DNA from: Fonsecaea monophora
Lineage: Eukaryota > Ascomycota > Eurotiomycetes > Chaetothyriales > Herpotrichiellaceae
Direction of reading: 5' to 3'
DNA length: 64,000 nucleotides
Assembly (NCBI RefSeq): GCF_001642475.1
Contig: NW_019174015.1
Span: 78,985 to 142,984, forward strand
The position numbers were made by a program, and so were the translations under genes. Below, piece after piece: positions 20,499 to 31,129 of this stretch. Positions within the stretch are counted from its first letter, which is position 1; every line of letters begins with the position of its first letter. The notes beneath the pieces are model-generated. The model did not search any database and was not told where the DNA came from. It saw only the letters and a list, made by a program, of their open reading frames with translations.

Positions 20499-21424
20499 TT
20501 TGGAGTAGAGATGTTGACGAGAAGCTGAGAAAGATCAAGGGTTCCCAGAGGACAGAATATTGGAGATTAGAGGAGACTGTTCGAGGTACAGATTCCTGAG
20601 GAGGAGTACACAGAGGATGTTTGCAACATATAAAGAGGTGGCAGATGGTTGGAAGAAATTCCGCTCTCAATGTAGGATGAGAAGACAGGGTAGATAGAGG
20701 TTACACAGGAAAGGCGAGAAAGGGCTTATTCTTATACCTGGGAGTGCACAGTGTGCGCTGAGGACCTCCCTCAGGACCTACCTCTTCCAAAATCTTCGTG
20801 CTTAGCTGCACAAAGACAGACTCGTACCATGTATTTTGAACCATCTGGTTATCCATTCAGGATGCAAAGGCCGTCCCAGCACCATGTGAAGCCAGCTCTT
20901 AGTTTTCCTGGTTTTGTATTTTCATGCTTATGTGATGAGCAGACTGCCAAATAGTCCTCCTGCGTCCACATGGATAGTATCTGCAGGACCACCTAAGCGG
21001 AGATATGGTTTTTTCAAGCCTCGTCCACTCCATGGAAACAAGGTCGGTCCCATATTGGCCTCTCCAGGCGGAGGTGAGGGCGACTCCCTGTGGAGGATAG
21101 CCGGGGTAACACCGGTGGTTCAAACAAATATAGAGCACATTCTCAAACTCTCTTACCTGGTCTGTCCAGCCTCAAGCTTTAGAAGGTGGTAAACATTTGG
21201 AAATGTGGTGGTAGTGCTGGTAGTGGAGGAGAGAAGGTTTTGTTGGTCGTTGGTCGTTGGAGCGGAAAAACATTTCGGAGCATTTGCAGAGGCTTGGCAC
21301 GGCCTTGGCAGGAAATCGATGGTCGGGATTTGCTGAACCGACCATCTCCATCGCGTAACATTTGCATTCTGGAGCCTCTTCATTCGTGCATCCATATGTC
21401 CTGCTTTGGCCGCTCGACCCTCTT
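20499..21424. promoter_or_regulatory. Divergent promoter between FucP-like and FSH-type genes
   Basis: 926 nt. The hydrolase frame extends upstream to 21362 only through a non-ATG codon. I see no repeat or recognised operator. Confidence 0.45.
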
Positions 21425-22351
21425 ATGAATAGCCTTCGACTCGGCCAGCAAGCCTCAACAATTTTGACAATATTATCCAGAGCTAACTTTTCGAGATTCC
21501 TAAAGCCACAGACAGTCAGGCACTTGAACATTATGCCATCCACGAAGGAGTCCAGTCCTGGCATCAAGGTGTTGATGCTTCATGGTTATACTCAGAATGG
21601 AAATCTGTTCCACGCAAAAACAAGAGCAATGGAAAAGCATCTACAGAAGGCATTCCCGGGGATTTCGTTAAGCTACCCAACAGGTCCTCTGCGGCTCAGG
21701 CCAAGCGACGTCCCGGGGTTTGACCTGAGTTCGACTGAAGATCCGGACAGCATCGAAGCTTACGGCTGGTGGCGGCGGTCAGATACGTCCGATCCACCTG
21801 AATATGTCGGTCTCGAGGAAGGGCTGGAGACAGTCGCCAAAGTTCTAGAGTCAGAGGGACCTTTCGATGGCGTCATTGGATTCTCGCAAGGAGCATGTCT
21901 AGCCGCCATGGTTGCTTCGTTACTGGAAGGAGAGTCGAGAAAACAGGCGTTCGAAAAGGCACAAGCAAGATCCCCACTAGCCATTCCATATCCATCATCC
22001 TTTGAGAAACTCGGTCACCCACCACTCAAATTTTGTGCAGCATACTGTGGCTTTAGGGCACCCGGTGAGAGATATCGCGGATTTTACGAGGATCCCCATA
22101 TCCAGACCCCAGTGTGTCATGTTATCGGGAGTCTCGACAGTGTGGTCGAAGAGTCAAGAACACAGGCGCTGGTCGAAGCAACTGGAGGCGCAGAGAAGAC
22201 ACAAGTTGTGACACACCCTGGAGGGCACTTTGTACCGAGCGGAAAGCAATATCTAGACATGATTGCAGGGTTTATCAAACATACAATGTCGTCGCAGGGA
22301 AAGGCGGGAGGGACAGAGGAGGGGGTAGAGGACATGGATGTGCCGTTCTGA
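21425..22351 (+). CDS. FSH1: FSH1-type serine hydrolase (alpha/beta hydrolase)
   Basis: Two candidate starts. ATG 21425 gives 308 residues, while ATG 21533 gives a 272-residue core beginning MPSTKESSPGIKVLMLHGYT, which aligns with the family start. The FSH (family of serine hydrolases) catalytic triad is visible as GFSQG (Ser), GSLDSV (Asp) and PGGHFVPS (His). The oxyanion region is LHGYTQNG. A GWWRR segment and YVGLEEGLETV are also family features. Physiological substrates of Fsh1 are unknown; it is an esterase-like cytosolic enzyme related to human OVCA2. The upstream extension (MNSLRLGQQASTILTILSRA...) is basic, serine-rich and free of acidic residues, like a mitochondrial presequence. Confidence 0.88.
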   Translation: MNSLRLGQQASTILTILSRANFSRFLKPQTVRHLNIMPSTKESSPGIKVLMLHGYTQNGNLFHAKTRAMEKHLQKAFPGISLSYPTGPLRLRPSDVPGFDLSSTEDPDSIEAYGWWRRSDTSDPPEYVGLEEGLETVAKVLESEGPFDGVIGFSQGACLAAMVASLLEGESRKQAFEKAQARSPLAIPYPSSFEKLGHPPLKFCAAYCGFRAPGERYRGFYEDPHIQTPVCHVIGSLDSVVEESRTQALVEATGGAEKTQVVTHPGGHFVPSGKQYLDMIAGFIKHTMSSQGKAGGTEEGVEDMDVPF

Positions 22352-22731
22352 GGCTTTTCGGTGCAATTTGGGGCCGTGAACACCGCGTGTGAAACCATAT
22401 ACAAGCTATAGATTCGTCTAGAAGTAGATACAATGTGCTATAGAGCTGCCTGGGCTGTTTCGATGACTCTAGCCGTGAGTCAAAGACGAAAGTAGAGACA
22501 GACACGTGATTGGCTGGGAATGGTAAGAGACGATGCCGGTGTGGAGTTTTTGGCTTAGCGGCCTTGGCAGTTGGCCGCACAACCACGACTCCTCAAAGTC
22601 GATTTCTACCACCACACTCGTCCATCGCAGTACATCAATTGATCCATCGCCTCTTCGTCGCAACCCTCGACCTTCGGAAGACAGCTCAGGATCGAACAGA
22701 GTCTTCATTTCACCTCCACAAACCAAACAAA
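22352..22731. promoter_or_regulatory. RPS27 promoter and leader
   Basis: 380 nt between the hydrolase stop and the RPS27 ATG. The last ~100 nt are CA/CT-rich, ending in CAAACAAA directly before the start codon, typical of a strongly translated fungal mRNA leader. Confidence 0.5.
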
Positions 22732-23192
22732 ATGGTATGTACACCTGCGCAAAATGATGCAACAAATCGAGGGGACTCAAAATTTGTCCTCCCGCATTAT
22801 CAAGCACACGAGCACTACAAACCCAACCACCACCAACGCAACCATCTTCATCTTGACCAGGCGCTGACATTCTCGACTACAGGTTCTCGCGGTCGATCTC
22901 CTAAACCCAACGCCTCAGGCTGAGGCCCGCAAGCACAAGCTCAAGGTACGATTTGGATTCCCGCAGTCTCTGGGGCATAAGTCATCGAAAAATCTAACAA
23001 CCACACTAGACTCTCGTCCCAGCACCCCGATCATTCTTCATGGACGTCAAGTGCCCTGGCTGCTTCACGATCACCACCGTCTTCTCCCACGCCCAGACCG
23101 TCGTCATCTGCGCGGGCTGCTCAACTGTGCTTTGCCAGCCCACCGGTGGCAAAGCCCGTCTCACAGAGGGCTGCTCTTTCCGAAGAAAGTAA
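22732..23192 (+). CDS. RPS27: 40S ribosomal protein eS27 (S27), three exons
   Basis: Exons 22732-22734 (the ATG alone), 22883-22945 and 23010-23192 join to 82 residues. The protein reads [20 protein letters not shown], then [20 protein letters not shown] and ends EGCSFRRK, near-identical to yeast Rps27. The C4 zinc ribbon is CPGC...CAGC. eS27 sits on the small subunit and is needed for rRNA processing. Intron 1 is 148 nt (GTATGT donor) and starts directly after the initiator codon; intron 2 is 64 nt with an AATCTAAC branch. The first exon contributes only methionine, so automatic gene callers easily miss or mis-start this gene. Confidence 0.96.
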
Positions 23193-24016
23193 ATGCACAA
23201 CGAAACCAAAACGGGATGAAAACGGGACGGCATTGAGAATTTTTGCTCGATAGAAGATGGATTCCGCAGGAGCTATGCCATCACGACAGGGAGTTTCCGG
23301 ATATCTTGCAAAAAAGAAGACTTTATGAGAGCATGGCGGACAAATCATTTCCTTCTTTTGCGCAACGAAACCGGCGTCGAATTCTTTTCCAAGTTACGAA
23401 TGGGGAATACCCTTCGCGAAAAAAAGTCTTTCTTGCATGGGATGACCGGGCCTGAGGCATCCGGATTCTGCGTGAACATACACTTTACTGTTGTATCGTG
23501 AGGAGGGCAGGGTTCCGATGTTGAGGAAAGCCTATGACCTTGCATCAGGCTAACCCCAAAGTCATGGTGGTTGGAACGTGGACAGTATGTACTCGTAGTA
23601 CAGAAGGCGAAACAATAAAATCTTCGAAAAGCATCTTGATTCCTCGTCGCTATTTGCGTTTTGTTTTGCCTCTGAGCCCTGTCTCGATTCCTTCTGCACT
23701 TGGTCCACAGTCGCCCACATGTACCTCGGATGTGTGCATATTCTTGAATCTCCTGTAGATTTCCCGCTCATTGTATGTCCTGGCCGTAGGTCACGTCGAT
23801 GTCACGAACCACAGGTGCCTGTCCTCCACTTGTTGGTAGATGTGCCACTGAAGGCGGCGCAGGTTGCGACTTGCTAGCATGACTGGCTCATTCCTCTGCG
23901 GCCGCTTTGAGCAGATCAATCTCTGCTAGGGTGCATTCTCACCCTTTCGTATCGCCTAGAGAGCAGTCCCTTCCTGGGACAGAAGTCTCCTTTCATTACC
24001 AGGCAAGGTTATAAGA
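23193..24016. other. Intergenic between convergent RPS27 and RRP40
   Basis: 824 nt of 3' flanks. Only short ORFs without similarity on either strand; no repeat noticed. Confidence 0.5.
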
Positions 24017-24760
24017 TCAACCACGCTCCAAGTCCGCTATGATCCTGTTCGCCAACTTCTTCTGTTCCCTCTCCTTCAACTCATTCTCATCCATCTCTCT
24101 GAGGCATCGCCCCACTGCACAAATTCCCTTCACGCCGGCTTCAGGACAATCGACCCATACTTTCCCGTTTTTGCCAACAGCAATCTCAAACCCGCCAGGC
24201 AGTTTCGACCCCAACTCCTCCAGCGCCACGACACCTTGTTTCTTGAGAAGTCTGTCGGCGAGACCAGGACTGACATCGAAAACCATTCCACCGGTAAGCG
24301 GACCCAGCCCGTCAGGTTCTGCCTTGCCTGTGGATGGATTCACGCAACTTAATTCGATCTCCATGTTCTTCTGTGCAGAGACAACTTTGGCGTAGACGAG
24401 GTCGTTCGTCTTGAGCTGAGGTCTCGTCTTCTTGGTAGCGCCCTCAAAGGCCAACTGTGGCAAGAAGGCCTGAGGAGAGTAAGGGTTGATGTAGACGTGG
24501 AAAAAGTCTGCGGTTGAGATTCGTACTTGGGCAATCACGAGGTCTCCTGCTTTTGGGATATAGCGAGCATCTGGCGTGGATATCTGTGCCGTCTTCTTAC
24601 GGTAGTCGATGTCCAAGTATCCCCCAATGGTGGCGAGGAAGTTATTCTGTTCGTCTTGTTGGAGTCCACGCCCAATTTTGCGCTTCTGAGATGTTGGGAT
24701 CTGATCGGAGGGGATCAAGTCCCCAGGCAGGAATACTGGCATGATAGATTCGACAGACAT
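24017..24760 (-). CDS. RRP40: Exosome cap subunit Rrp40
   Basis: The ATG at 24760 (MSVESIMPVFLPGDLIPSDQ) gives 247 residues; a second ATG at 24742 (MPVFLPGD) is also possible. Rrp40 is one of the three S1/KH cap proteins of the RNA exosome, which degrades and trims RNA in nucleus and cytosol. The order is N-terminal beta domain (TIGGYLDIDYRKKTAQISTP, RYIPKAGDLVIAQV), S1 domain (QAFLPQLAFEGATKKTRPQL, DLVYAKVVSA), then KH domain (GFEIAVGKNGKVWVDCPEAG with GLNGK-like loop) and a basic helical end. Length matches the family (about 240). The frame remains open upstream to an ATG at 24946, but the extra 62 residues have no family match. Confidence 0.93.
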   Translation of the reverse strand: MSVESIMPVFLPGDLIPSDQIPTSQKRKIGRGLQQDEQNNFLATIGGYLDIDYRKKTAQISTPDARYIPKAGDLVIAQVRISTADFFHVYINPYSPQAFLPQLAFEGATKKTRPQLKTNDLVYAKVVSAQKNMEIELSCVNPSTGKAEPDGLGPLTGGMVFDVSPGLADRLLKKQGVVALEELGSKLPGGFEIAVGKNGKVWVDCPEAGVKGICAVGRCLREMDENELKEREQKKLANRIIADLERG

Positions 24761-25088
24761 GACTCGTCCACACTGTCTAAAATTTTTAATGTCAAAGAAA
24801 ACCCCCCTGTAGTTCTTCACGGATGGGTTGGCAGAGACAAGGCTGCAGAAAAAGTGGCTCAAATATGACGAGGCTGAGGGACGCACTCGCTTAACCTTCC
24901 TTGAGCCGTGAATATCCGCCGCGAGGCTCAAAAAAAAGTTTCCCATGGCATTTTTGTCGGTCCAAGGTGCGCAACCATATTGTTGGTTTCACAGGGCTAC
25001 GAGTCTTTTTGATATACCCGTGAGCATAGAACCTCCTCTACAAATACCCAAGCCTCTCCCTTGAATTTCCGGTCCACTGAGCCACGCC
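24761..25088. promoter_or_regulatory. Divergent promoter between RRP40 and SSZ1
   Basis: 328 nt shared by an exosome gene and a ribosome-associated chaperone gene. No motif I can name with confidence. Confidence 0.5.
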
Positions 25089-26840
25089 ATGAGTGACGAC
25101 ACGAACGGGGTTCCGGCCCAAGGGTCGCCCGAGCATTATGCCATTGGTATCTCGTTTGGGAATTCGTACAGCTCGATTGCACATATCTCGGGCGAGGGCA
25201 AAGTCGAGGTCATAGCAAACGAAGAAGGAGATCGACAAATCCCGTCCATCCTGTCGTACATCGAGGGAGAAGAGTTTCATGGCACGCAGGCAAAGGCGCA
25301 GTTGGTGCGGAACAGCAAGAACACGGTCGCATTCTTCAGGGACTTTATCGGCAAGGACTACAAGTCCATCGACCCCACGCCTTGCCATGCCTCCGCACAT
25401 CCCATCGAAGAAAAGGGCGAGATTTGTTTTGCCATTCGGGACACCGCGGACAGCGAAACTGAGAACAAGGTTTCGGTTTTGGAGATTGCTGCGCGGCATT
25501 TGCGGCGTTTGAAGAACTCGGCGTCCGACTTTACTGGCAGGGTTATAACTTCGGCTGTGGTCGCTGTGCCCACTGACACGAGCGACGACCAAAAAGCCGC
25601 CTTGACCAAAGCCGCCGCAAACATCCAGGTGGAAATCCTCCAGTTCATGCCAGAGCCCATCGCAGCCCTCCTTGCCTACGAATCGCGGTCTCCAGATGCC
25701 AACGCGGACAAGATCGTGCTTGTGGCAGACTTTGGAGGGAACCGATCCGATGTCGCCGTTGTAGCATCAAGAGGAGGCATGTACAGCATCCTGGCCACTG
25801 CACACGATTACGAACTGGGCGGCACTCAACTCGACCAGGTTTTGATTGACCATTTTGCCAAGGAGTTCGAGAAAAAGCACAAGTCCGACCCACGCAAGAA
25901 CGAGCGGAGCCTGGCCAAATTAAAGCTGGAAGCTGAGGCGGTCAAAAAGGCTCTCAGCCAGAGCAACAGCGCCACTTTTAGCGTCGAGAGCCTGGCAGAG
26001 GGCGTGGACTTTAGGTCTACGGTTAACAGAAGTCGGTACGAGATTCTGGCTTTGAAGACATTTGGACGGTTTACCCGACTTGTGGAGGAAGTGATCAAGA
26101 AGGCTGGCTTCGACGTGTTGGACATTGACGAGGTCATCCTGTCTGGCGGCACATCACACACCCCCAAGATTGCGAAGAACATCGAAGCGCTGTTCCCGGA
26201 GTCAACCGTGGTTCTGGCTCCAGCCACGACACCCACAGCACTCAATCCTTCCGAATTGTCAGCAAGGGGAGCCGCTCTACAAGCTTCTCTGATCCAGGAG
26301 TTTGAGAAAGAGGATATTGACCAATCAACGCACGAGATGGTTACCGTCACGCCTCACCTGTCCGCGGCCATCGGCTATCAAGTAGCAGGCCAGCCTGAAG
26401 ATGTACTCAATGTGATCATCCCACCCGACACGGCCGTCCCCGCTCGAAGGACCAAGGTCATCGAAGGTCTCGAGGGCGATGTGGTGTTCCGAATCAGCGA
26501 GGGTGAACGCGAGATCACAGTCACCCACCCAGAGCGCCCAGCGAAGCCTGAAACCAACGGCACGAAAACAAATGACGGAGACGATGACGATGATGATGAC
26601 GACGACGACGAAGACGTTGATGACGAGCCAGAAGAGATCCGCGAGAAGGTGTGGCGGCCCAAGAACCCCTTGGCCGAGTTTGTCTTCCGTGGCCTGAAGA
26701 AAGGATCCAAAGTAGAAGTCATGGTCAACGTGGACGCAGAACTGGCCCTATCGATTGCCGCTCGAGAAATAGGTGGCAAGGGAGGGATCCGAGGCGAGAT
26801 CAAGGCGTCCGAGACGACCCATCAGAACGGGAGCGCATAA
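25089..26840 (+). CDS. SSZ1: Ribosome-associated complex Hsp70 Ssz1
   Basis: A single-exon 583-residue atypical Hsp70. With the J-protein zuotin (Zuo1), Ssz1 forms RAC at the ribosomal exit tunnel and activates the Ssb Hsp70s on nascent chains. The nucleotide-binding domain is complete: YAIGISFGNSYSSIAHIS (phosphate 1), VADFGGNRSDVAVVA (phosphate 2) and DEVILSGGTSHTPKIAKNIE (adenosine loop). VPTDTSDDQKAALTKAA and MPEPIAALLAY are also typical. The canonical DLGTT is replaced by SFGNS, as in other Ssz1. The beta-domain is short and interrupted by a run of ten aspartates within residues ~490-515, then resumes as NPLAEFVFRGL. There is no C-terminal lid, as expected for Ssz1. Confidence 0.95.
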   Translation: MSDDTNGVPAQGSPEHYAIGISFGNSYSSIAHISGEGKVEVIANEEGDRQIPSILSYIEGEEFHGTQAKAQLVRNSKNTVAFFRDFIGKDYKSIDPTPCHASAHPIEEKGEICFAIRDTADSETENKVSVLEIAARHLRRLKNSASDFTGRVITSAVVAVPTDTSDDQKAALTKAAANIQVEILQFMPEPIAALLAYESRSPDANADKIVLVADFGGNRSDVAVVASRGGMYSILATAHDYELGGTQLDQVLIDHFAKEFEKKHKSDPRKNERSLAKLKLEAEAVKKALSQSNSATFSVESLAEGVDFRSTVNRSRYEILALKTFGRFTRLVEEVIKKAGFDVLDIDEVILSGGTSHTPKIAKNIEALFPESTVVLAPATTPTALNPSELSARGAALQASLIQEFEKEDIDQSTHEMVTVTPHLSAAIGYQVAGQPEDVLNVIIPPDTAVPARRTKVIEGLEGDVVFRISEGEREITVTHPERPAKPETNGTKTNDGDDDDDDDDDDEDVDDEPEEIREKVWRPKNPLAEFVFRGLKKGSKVEVMVNVDAELALSIAAREIGGKGGIRGEIKASETTHQNGSA

Positions 26841-27742
26841 AGAAAGACTTTTGGGAGGTTATGGAGGGGGGGAAGGAGGAGGCACTATCAACCTCCAGTC
26901 TTCTCTCTCTCTTGTTCCTTCTTGTTTCTCACGGCACTGTACGTATTGAATATGGCATGGCACCGGCGTGGATTGGGGTTTATACGTCCTTCCTTTTGTG
27001 TATGTGCGTGGGGAGGGTGTGTGCGTGTGGTGGCTCGCTTGGTTGCTTGCTAGTTTGTTAGTTGACGATGGTTATCTAGCTGCTGGGTTGGCTTGCTCTC
27101 TGGCTGCTGATACTGCTGCTGATACTGCTTCTGCTTCTGGCGATCATGTGGTGGCTGTGGTTGTGCTGGTGGTGTTGGATATCGGCATTCTTGCCACGAA
27201 AACGCAAACGCAAGCAGGTATCATGATGTACATAGCAGCGACCCCGGTGGCGGCGATGGCGGCAGCAGTAGTAGTATCAGCAGCCCGCGTCCCATTCTCA
27301 TCCTCATCCCACCCGCACCATCCAAAAGAAAGGACAAAAAAGGACTGCAGGTGCTGAGTGATTGATTGATTGACGAGATAGAACACAAAGAAAGCGCGTC
27401 TTACCTTTTGTTTGCTTGGGGACTATATATTTCCATTGAAAATCACCTGTAATGGACGGTGAATCATAAAAGACAGCAGACTGGAAACACCAAACCACAT
27501 TATTTTTTTAAAAAAAAACCGAAATTGAGAAATTGAGAAACTGAGAATACTTTGAATACTTTGAATAGCCAAAACGTATCTTGCTTGCTTGCTCGCTTGC
27601 TCGCCTGCCTGTTGTGTGGTATACGACCGAGTATAATGAGATAAGTATCGTATCATAAAGAAGCACTTACTTTTCCCCAAAATGACCCATTTCTCCCCAA
27701 GAGACCATTGACCATGTTGGTATTACCGCGAAACAAGCGCTC
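26841..27742. other. Low-complexity intergenic between convergent SSZ1 and MFS gene
   Basis: 902 nt without a supportable gene. It holds CT-rich runs, a 12-nt unit GCTGCTGATACT twice in tandem (27103-27126), a T7A9 palindrome (27503-27518), short tandem words around 27521-27565 and a GCTT/GCTC run near 27585. This is the simplest sequence in the window apart from the right-edge microsatellite. Confidence 0.7.
27103..27126. repeat. Two tandem 12-nt units GCTGCTGATACT
   Basis: Exact direct repeat inside the simple-sequence intergenic stretch. Confidence 0.9.
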
Positions 27743-29351
27743 CTATTGCTCCTCGTCCCTCCTCTCCTCCGACATTCTCTCTTCTCGACTCTTCCGCTCC
27801 GCAAACAGCGCCAGCAACCCCAGATCGTAAGTCGCCTTCAAAGACCCAGCCGCGACAAAGGCGACCCAGAAATGGTTCTTGGTGCCGAGGACGCCGGTTA
27901 TGACGGGGCCCATGCTCTGCGCGCACGTCTTGACGACGTTGATGGTGCCCATGACGGCGGTGCGTTCGTGGGGGAGGACAATCGCCGCGAGGAAAGCGGA
28001 TCGCGGCGCCACGTCCATGACTTGTGTGCATGCACGACCGATGAGAAAAACGAGAGCTCCTGGCAGCGTGGACGGGATGGGGATCAGGGCGAGACAGATG
28101 GCTGAGGGCAGGTGAGTGAAGACCATGGTCTAATGTACACATCGTGTCAGCGCCGTCACTTTCTAACAAGCTGATCTCGGTGTCTTACCTTGACGTTCCC
28201 AATCCGTTTCGAGATGGAGGATGCCACGAGCATGGATAGCGCCGAGATGATGCCAGTAATGGAAAATATCGATCCCAGCTTGCCCTCTGGCAGGTTGAAC
28301 TTTCGCTTGAAGAAGTAGGTCACCCATGATCTGTAGTTGTTAGCCAACGTCGAAGAAAATCTTCATTTCAGGCACTTACAATGGCGCCAGTCCAGAAGCA
28401 AAGTTGTCAAAGGCAAACAGAATACACAACTGGACCAACACAACTTTGCTCTCCTTGCTGATATCAGGGAGGAGTCTCCATCGTCGCTTCTTCTGAATAT
28501 CGTCGTCTTTGTTCTGCGTGCCGCGGTCATTACCCAGCAAAGGCGCCGTCTCGGTGGTATTGGCGGACTTTGGCTGAGCATCCACCTCGCATTCTCTACT
28601 CAGCAAGAGGGCCAAGCACAGCTTGATAATCCCGACAAACGCGTAGATGAAGAAGATGACGCGATATGCCTGGATAGAGCCGTAGTGCTTTCTCTCTTGC
28701 AACAGCGTAATGAGCCAGCCGCATCCAATGAACCCCAATGCTGTCCCGGCAGTTCCTATCAGCGAGTACCACGCGTAGATGTCGCTGCGATCGGTACTGG
28801 CAGTCAGATGGGCGATGGTGGACTCCTCAATCGCGCGGAAAGGTCCGATTTCATTACCTCTAGAATGAGAAACACCATCAGCAACAGAGATTCGAGGGAG
28901 GGAGTGAAGGACAGCATCACGGAACCTACGCAGGACTGATTACGCCTAGAATGGCCCCGGCCAACAGAACCCAATAGTTTCCACTCAGAGCAAATACCAC
29001 GCCACTGGCCGACATCAATGCGGCTCCCAGGACAAGAATCCACCGTCGGCCCAATTGGTCGGCGACCAGGGTCAGTAGGAACGAAATAAAGACATCCCCG
29101 ATCAGAGTCAGGGTCATGAACAAGCCGATGCGGGCATCTTCGTTGCCTAGGTCAGAGAGGTACGAGGCGAGGATCAACGTTGACCCGCCGTAGGCGAAGA
29201 GGCGGACGAAGCGCTGGAAGATGAGGATTTTGGTGTCGAGGGGAGAGTGGTAGAGGGTTACGAGGCCAATTTCCTTCAGAAAGGCTTCGACAGGTTTAAA
29301 GAGCTTGGGGGATGTGCCTTGATGGGGCTGTTCTTCTTGAGAGTCTGCCAT
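27743..29351 (-). CDS. MFS transporter (DHA1-like), four exons
   Basis: Exons 29351-28930, 28859-28380, 28330-28189 and 28129-27743 join in frame to 476 residues. Introns are 70, 49 and 59 nt with GTAGGT, GTAAGT and GTAAGA donors and TAG/CAG/TAG acceptors. The first half carries FVRLFAYGGSTLILASYLSD, the helix 2-3 signature VADQLGRRW, and ISPAGNEIGPFRAIEESTIA, which is rebuilt across intron 1. The second half contains SWVTYFFKRKFNLPEG and ends with a charged ERKSREERMSEERRDEEQ tail. Twelve helices are predicted, with a central loop of about 60 residues containing ETAPLLG. The branch is fungal and uncharacterised. Drug or metabolite efflux is a generic inference; the substrate is unknown. Confidence 0.88.
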
Positions 29352-30052
29352 GGTCCTCTAGACTCTGGGTATCTCGTCCGGAGTGCTGGATATGAACTCA
29401 ATGTGTGAGAGCGACGAGAGGAGCTCAAACGAGGTTCGAAAAGGTCTCAACTGTTGCACTTTTCACTTGTTCATGTCCCCTACTCTTGTATTTGTCGAGC
29501 TACTTGTACTCGCGGTACTGCTGCGGCATCGCTTCGGCTTTATTCTATTCTCGCTTGTAGCGGCGGTAGCGGCAAAGACCGACGAATTCGACGAAGCATC
29601 TCGAAGCGGCTGCTCGCGGGATTTTCCCCAGTCAGGCAAAATGAGAGCGAGAACGCAGTAAAAGGTGACGTGCTTGTCCCTGTAGCGGCATGTTTTGTAG
29701 AAATGTAGCTCCCAGGAGGGAAATATCTCTCAAAGAGGAGCTCGATGTGTAAGCTAAACCTCTGAAACGTGCTCTGTTGAGTATTAGGTATGGCATCAAT
29801 AAGGTGCAAACTGTTGAAGTGATCAAAAGACGAAATGACAAGAAGAGAAAATGACGTATGACGTTGGCTAACCTGGTTCCACACAGTTGGAAGAGGAAAA
29901 ACAATATTCCGCTTCGTCCTTTTCTTCCACTCCGCACACTTTATCTAGTCCTGTGAATAGTAGTGCTGCTTGCTATGGTATACAGAGCCCAATCTATACT
30001 CTTGCCGTCCAACTCTCCGTCCAGTCCCCCCTTTCTCGCTTGATGCCTGTTT
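29352..30052. other. Intergenic upstream of the MFS gene and downstream of the MDR enzyme gene
   Basis: 701 nt between the MFS start codon and the 3' end of the oxidoreductase gene. Only short overlapping ORFs; nothing supportable. Confidence 0.5.
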
Positions 30053-31129
30053 CTACCATGCTTCAATCTCAATCACCACTTTACCAAAGAACTTTTGCGC
30101 CCGCAGATACTCATACGCCTGCTTGGCCTGCTCGAACCCCCAGACCTGCTCGTCAACCACGGGCCTCACGCCCTTCTCCTCCATGAAAGCGAGCATCTCT
30201 CGAAACTGCCTCTTGCTGCCCACGAGCACGCCTCTGACGAGACAGGCGCTGGCGAAACAGTCCCAGAACCCCGTCTTCCTCTCCGAAGTCCCTGAGCCGC
30301 CGAGAAATCCGATGATGGAGATGATGCCTTCGGGCGCCACGGCTTTCAGGCTCTGCTCCATGGACGTCTCGCCCCCGACCTCGATGATGTGTTGAGCTCC
30401 CGTGCCGCCCTGTTTCTCGATGTACTCGCGCGCAGCGACGCCCCAGTTGGGATCCTCGCGGTAGTTGAGCACCAGGTCTGCTCCGAGATCCCGTAGCCTC
30501 TGCTCCTTTCCCCGGTCGCCAGTCGTAGCGACGACATGCGCACCGAGTGCCTTCGCGAACAGCAGGGCAAAGACACTGACACCCCCAGACCCCTGGGTTA
30601 GAACCCAATCGCCCTGCTTCAAAGCGCGTCCCTCGACGCCGAAAAGGGCATTCCACGCCGTCAACGCGGCGCAGGGCAGGGTGCTCGCTTCTCGCGCACT
30701 GAGAAATCCAGGCACCTTGATCAACCCGCGCTCGGCAAAGACGGCGTGTCTCCGGAGCACCCCGTCGTTCAATCCTCCCAGACTCGTCGCCCGACTTTCC
30801 TTGGTTGGGTACCCGTCCTCAAAGTCCTGGAAGAAGGTGGGACATACCTTGTCCCCGACGGCGAAGGACTTGACCCCGCTGCCCACGGCGACCACCACGC
30901 CGGCCCCGTCTGAGCACGGCACGACATCTTCGCGGGTGTAGGCGGGGTATATCCTGAGCGGCATGGCAATGTCCCGATAGTTTAGTGAGACGGCGCGCAT
31001 GGCCACGAGGCAGTCATGTGGGCCCAGGGATGGGATGGGCATCGAAGTCTCCAGTTTGAGGCCATCGAAGTTGCCGGCCGTAAGGTCTATTCGATATCCA
31101 GCTGTGGTTGTGGGAGTGGAAGACGCCAT
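30053..31129 (-). CDS. Zinc-free MDR oxidoreductase (quinone oxidoreductase / ADH-like)
   Basis: A single-exon 358-residue NAD(P)H-dependent medium-chain dehydrogenase/reductase. The N-terminal GroES-like domain has SLNYRDIAMP and VVPCSDGAGVVVAVGSGVKSF; the catalytic-zinc Cys/His set of classical alcohol dehydrogenases is missing (Asn-Tyr-Arg-Asp in its place), and the structural-zinc cysteine loop is absent. The Rossmann domain shows TQGSGGVSVFALLFAKALGA with the glycine-rich turn, followed by ATTGDRGKEQRLRDLGADLV. The C-terminal VVDEQVWGFEQAKQAYEYLR and FGKVVIEI are standard. Such proteins are usually annotated as zinc-binding alcohol dehydrogenase, but the absence of ligands points to a quinone- or enoyl-reductase-like activity. 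Substrate unknown. Confidence 0.9.
   Translation of the reverse strand: MASSTPTTTAGYRIDLTAGNFDGLKLETSMPIPSLGPHDCLVAMRAVSLNYRDIAMPLRIYPAYTREDVVPCSDGAGVVVAVGSGVKSFAVGDKVCPTFFQDFEDGYPTKESRATSLGGLNDGVLRRHAVFAERGLIKVPGFLSAREASTLPCAALTAWNALFGVEGRALKQGDWVLTQGSGGVSVFALLFAKALGAHVVATTGDRGKEQRLRDLGADLVLNYREDPNWGVAAREYIEKQGGTGAQHIIEVGGETSMEQSLKAVAPEGIISIIGFLGGSGTSERKTGFWDCFASACLVRGVLVGSKRQFREMLAFMEEKGVRPVVDEQVWGFEQAKQAYEYLRAQKFFGKVVIEIEAW

Noticed and set aside
24761..24946. 62-residue N-terminal extension of RRP40
   Set aside because: In frame and opened by an ATG, but family members start at the MSVESIMPVF block; the extension has no similarity and is probably promoter.
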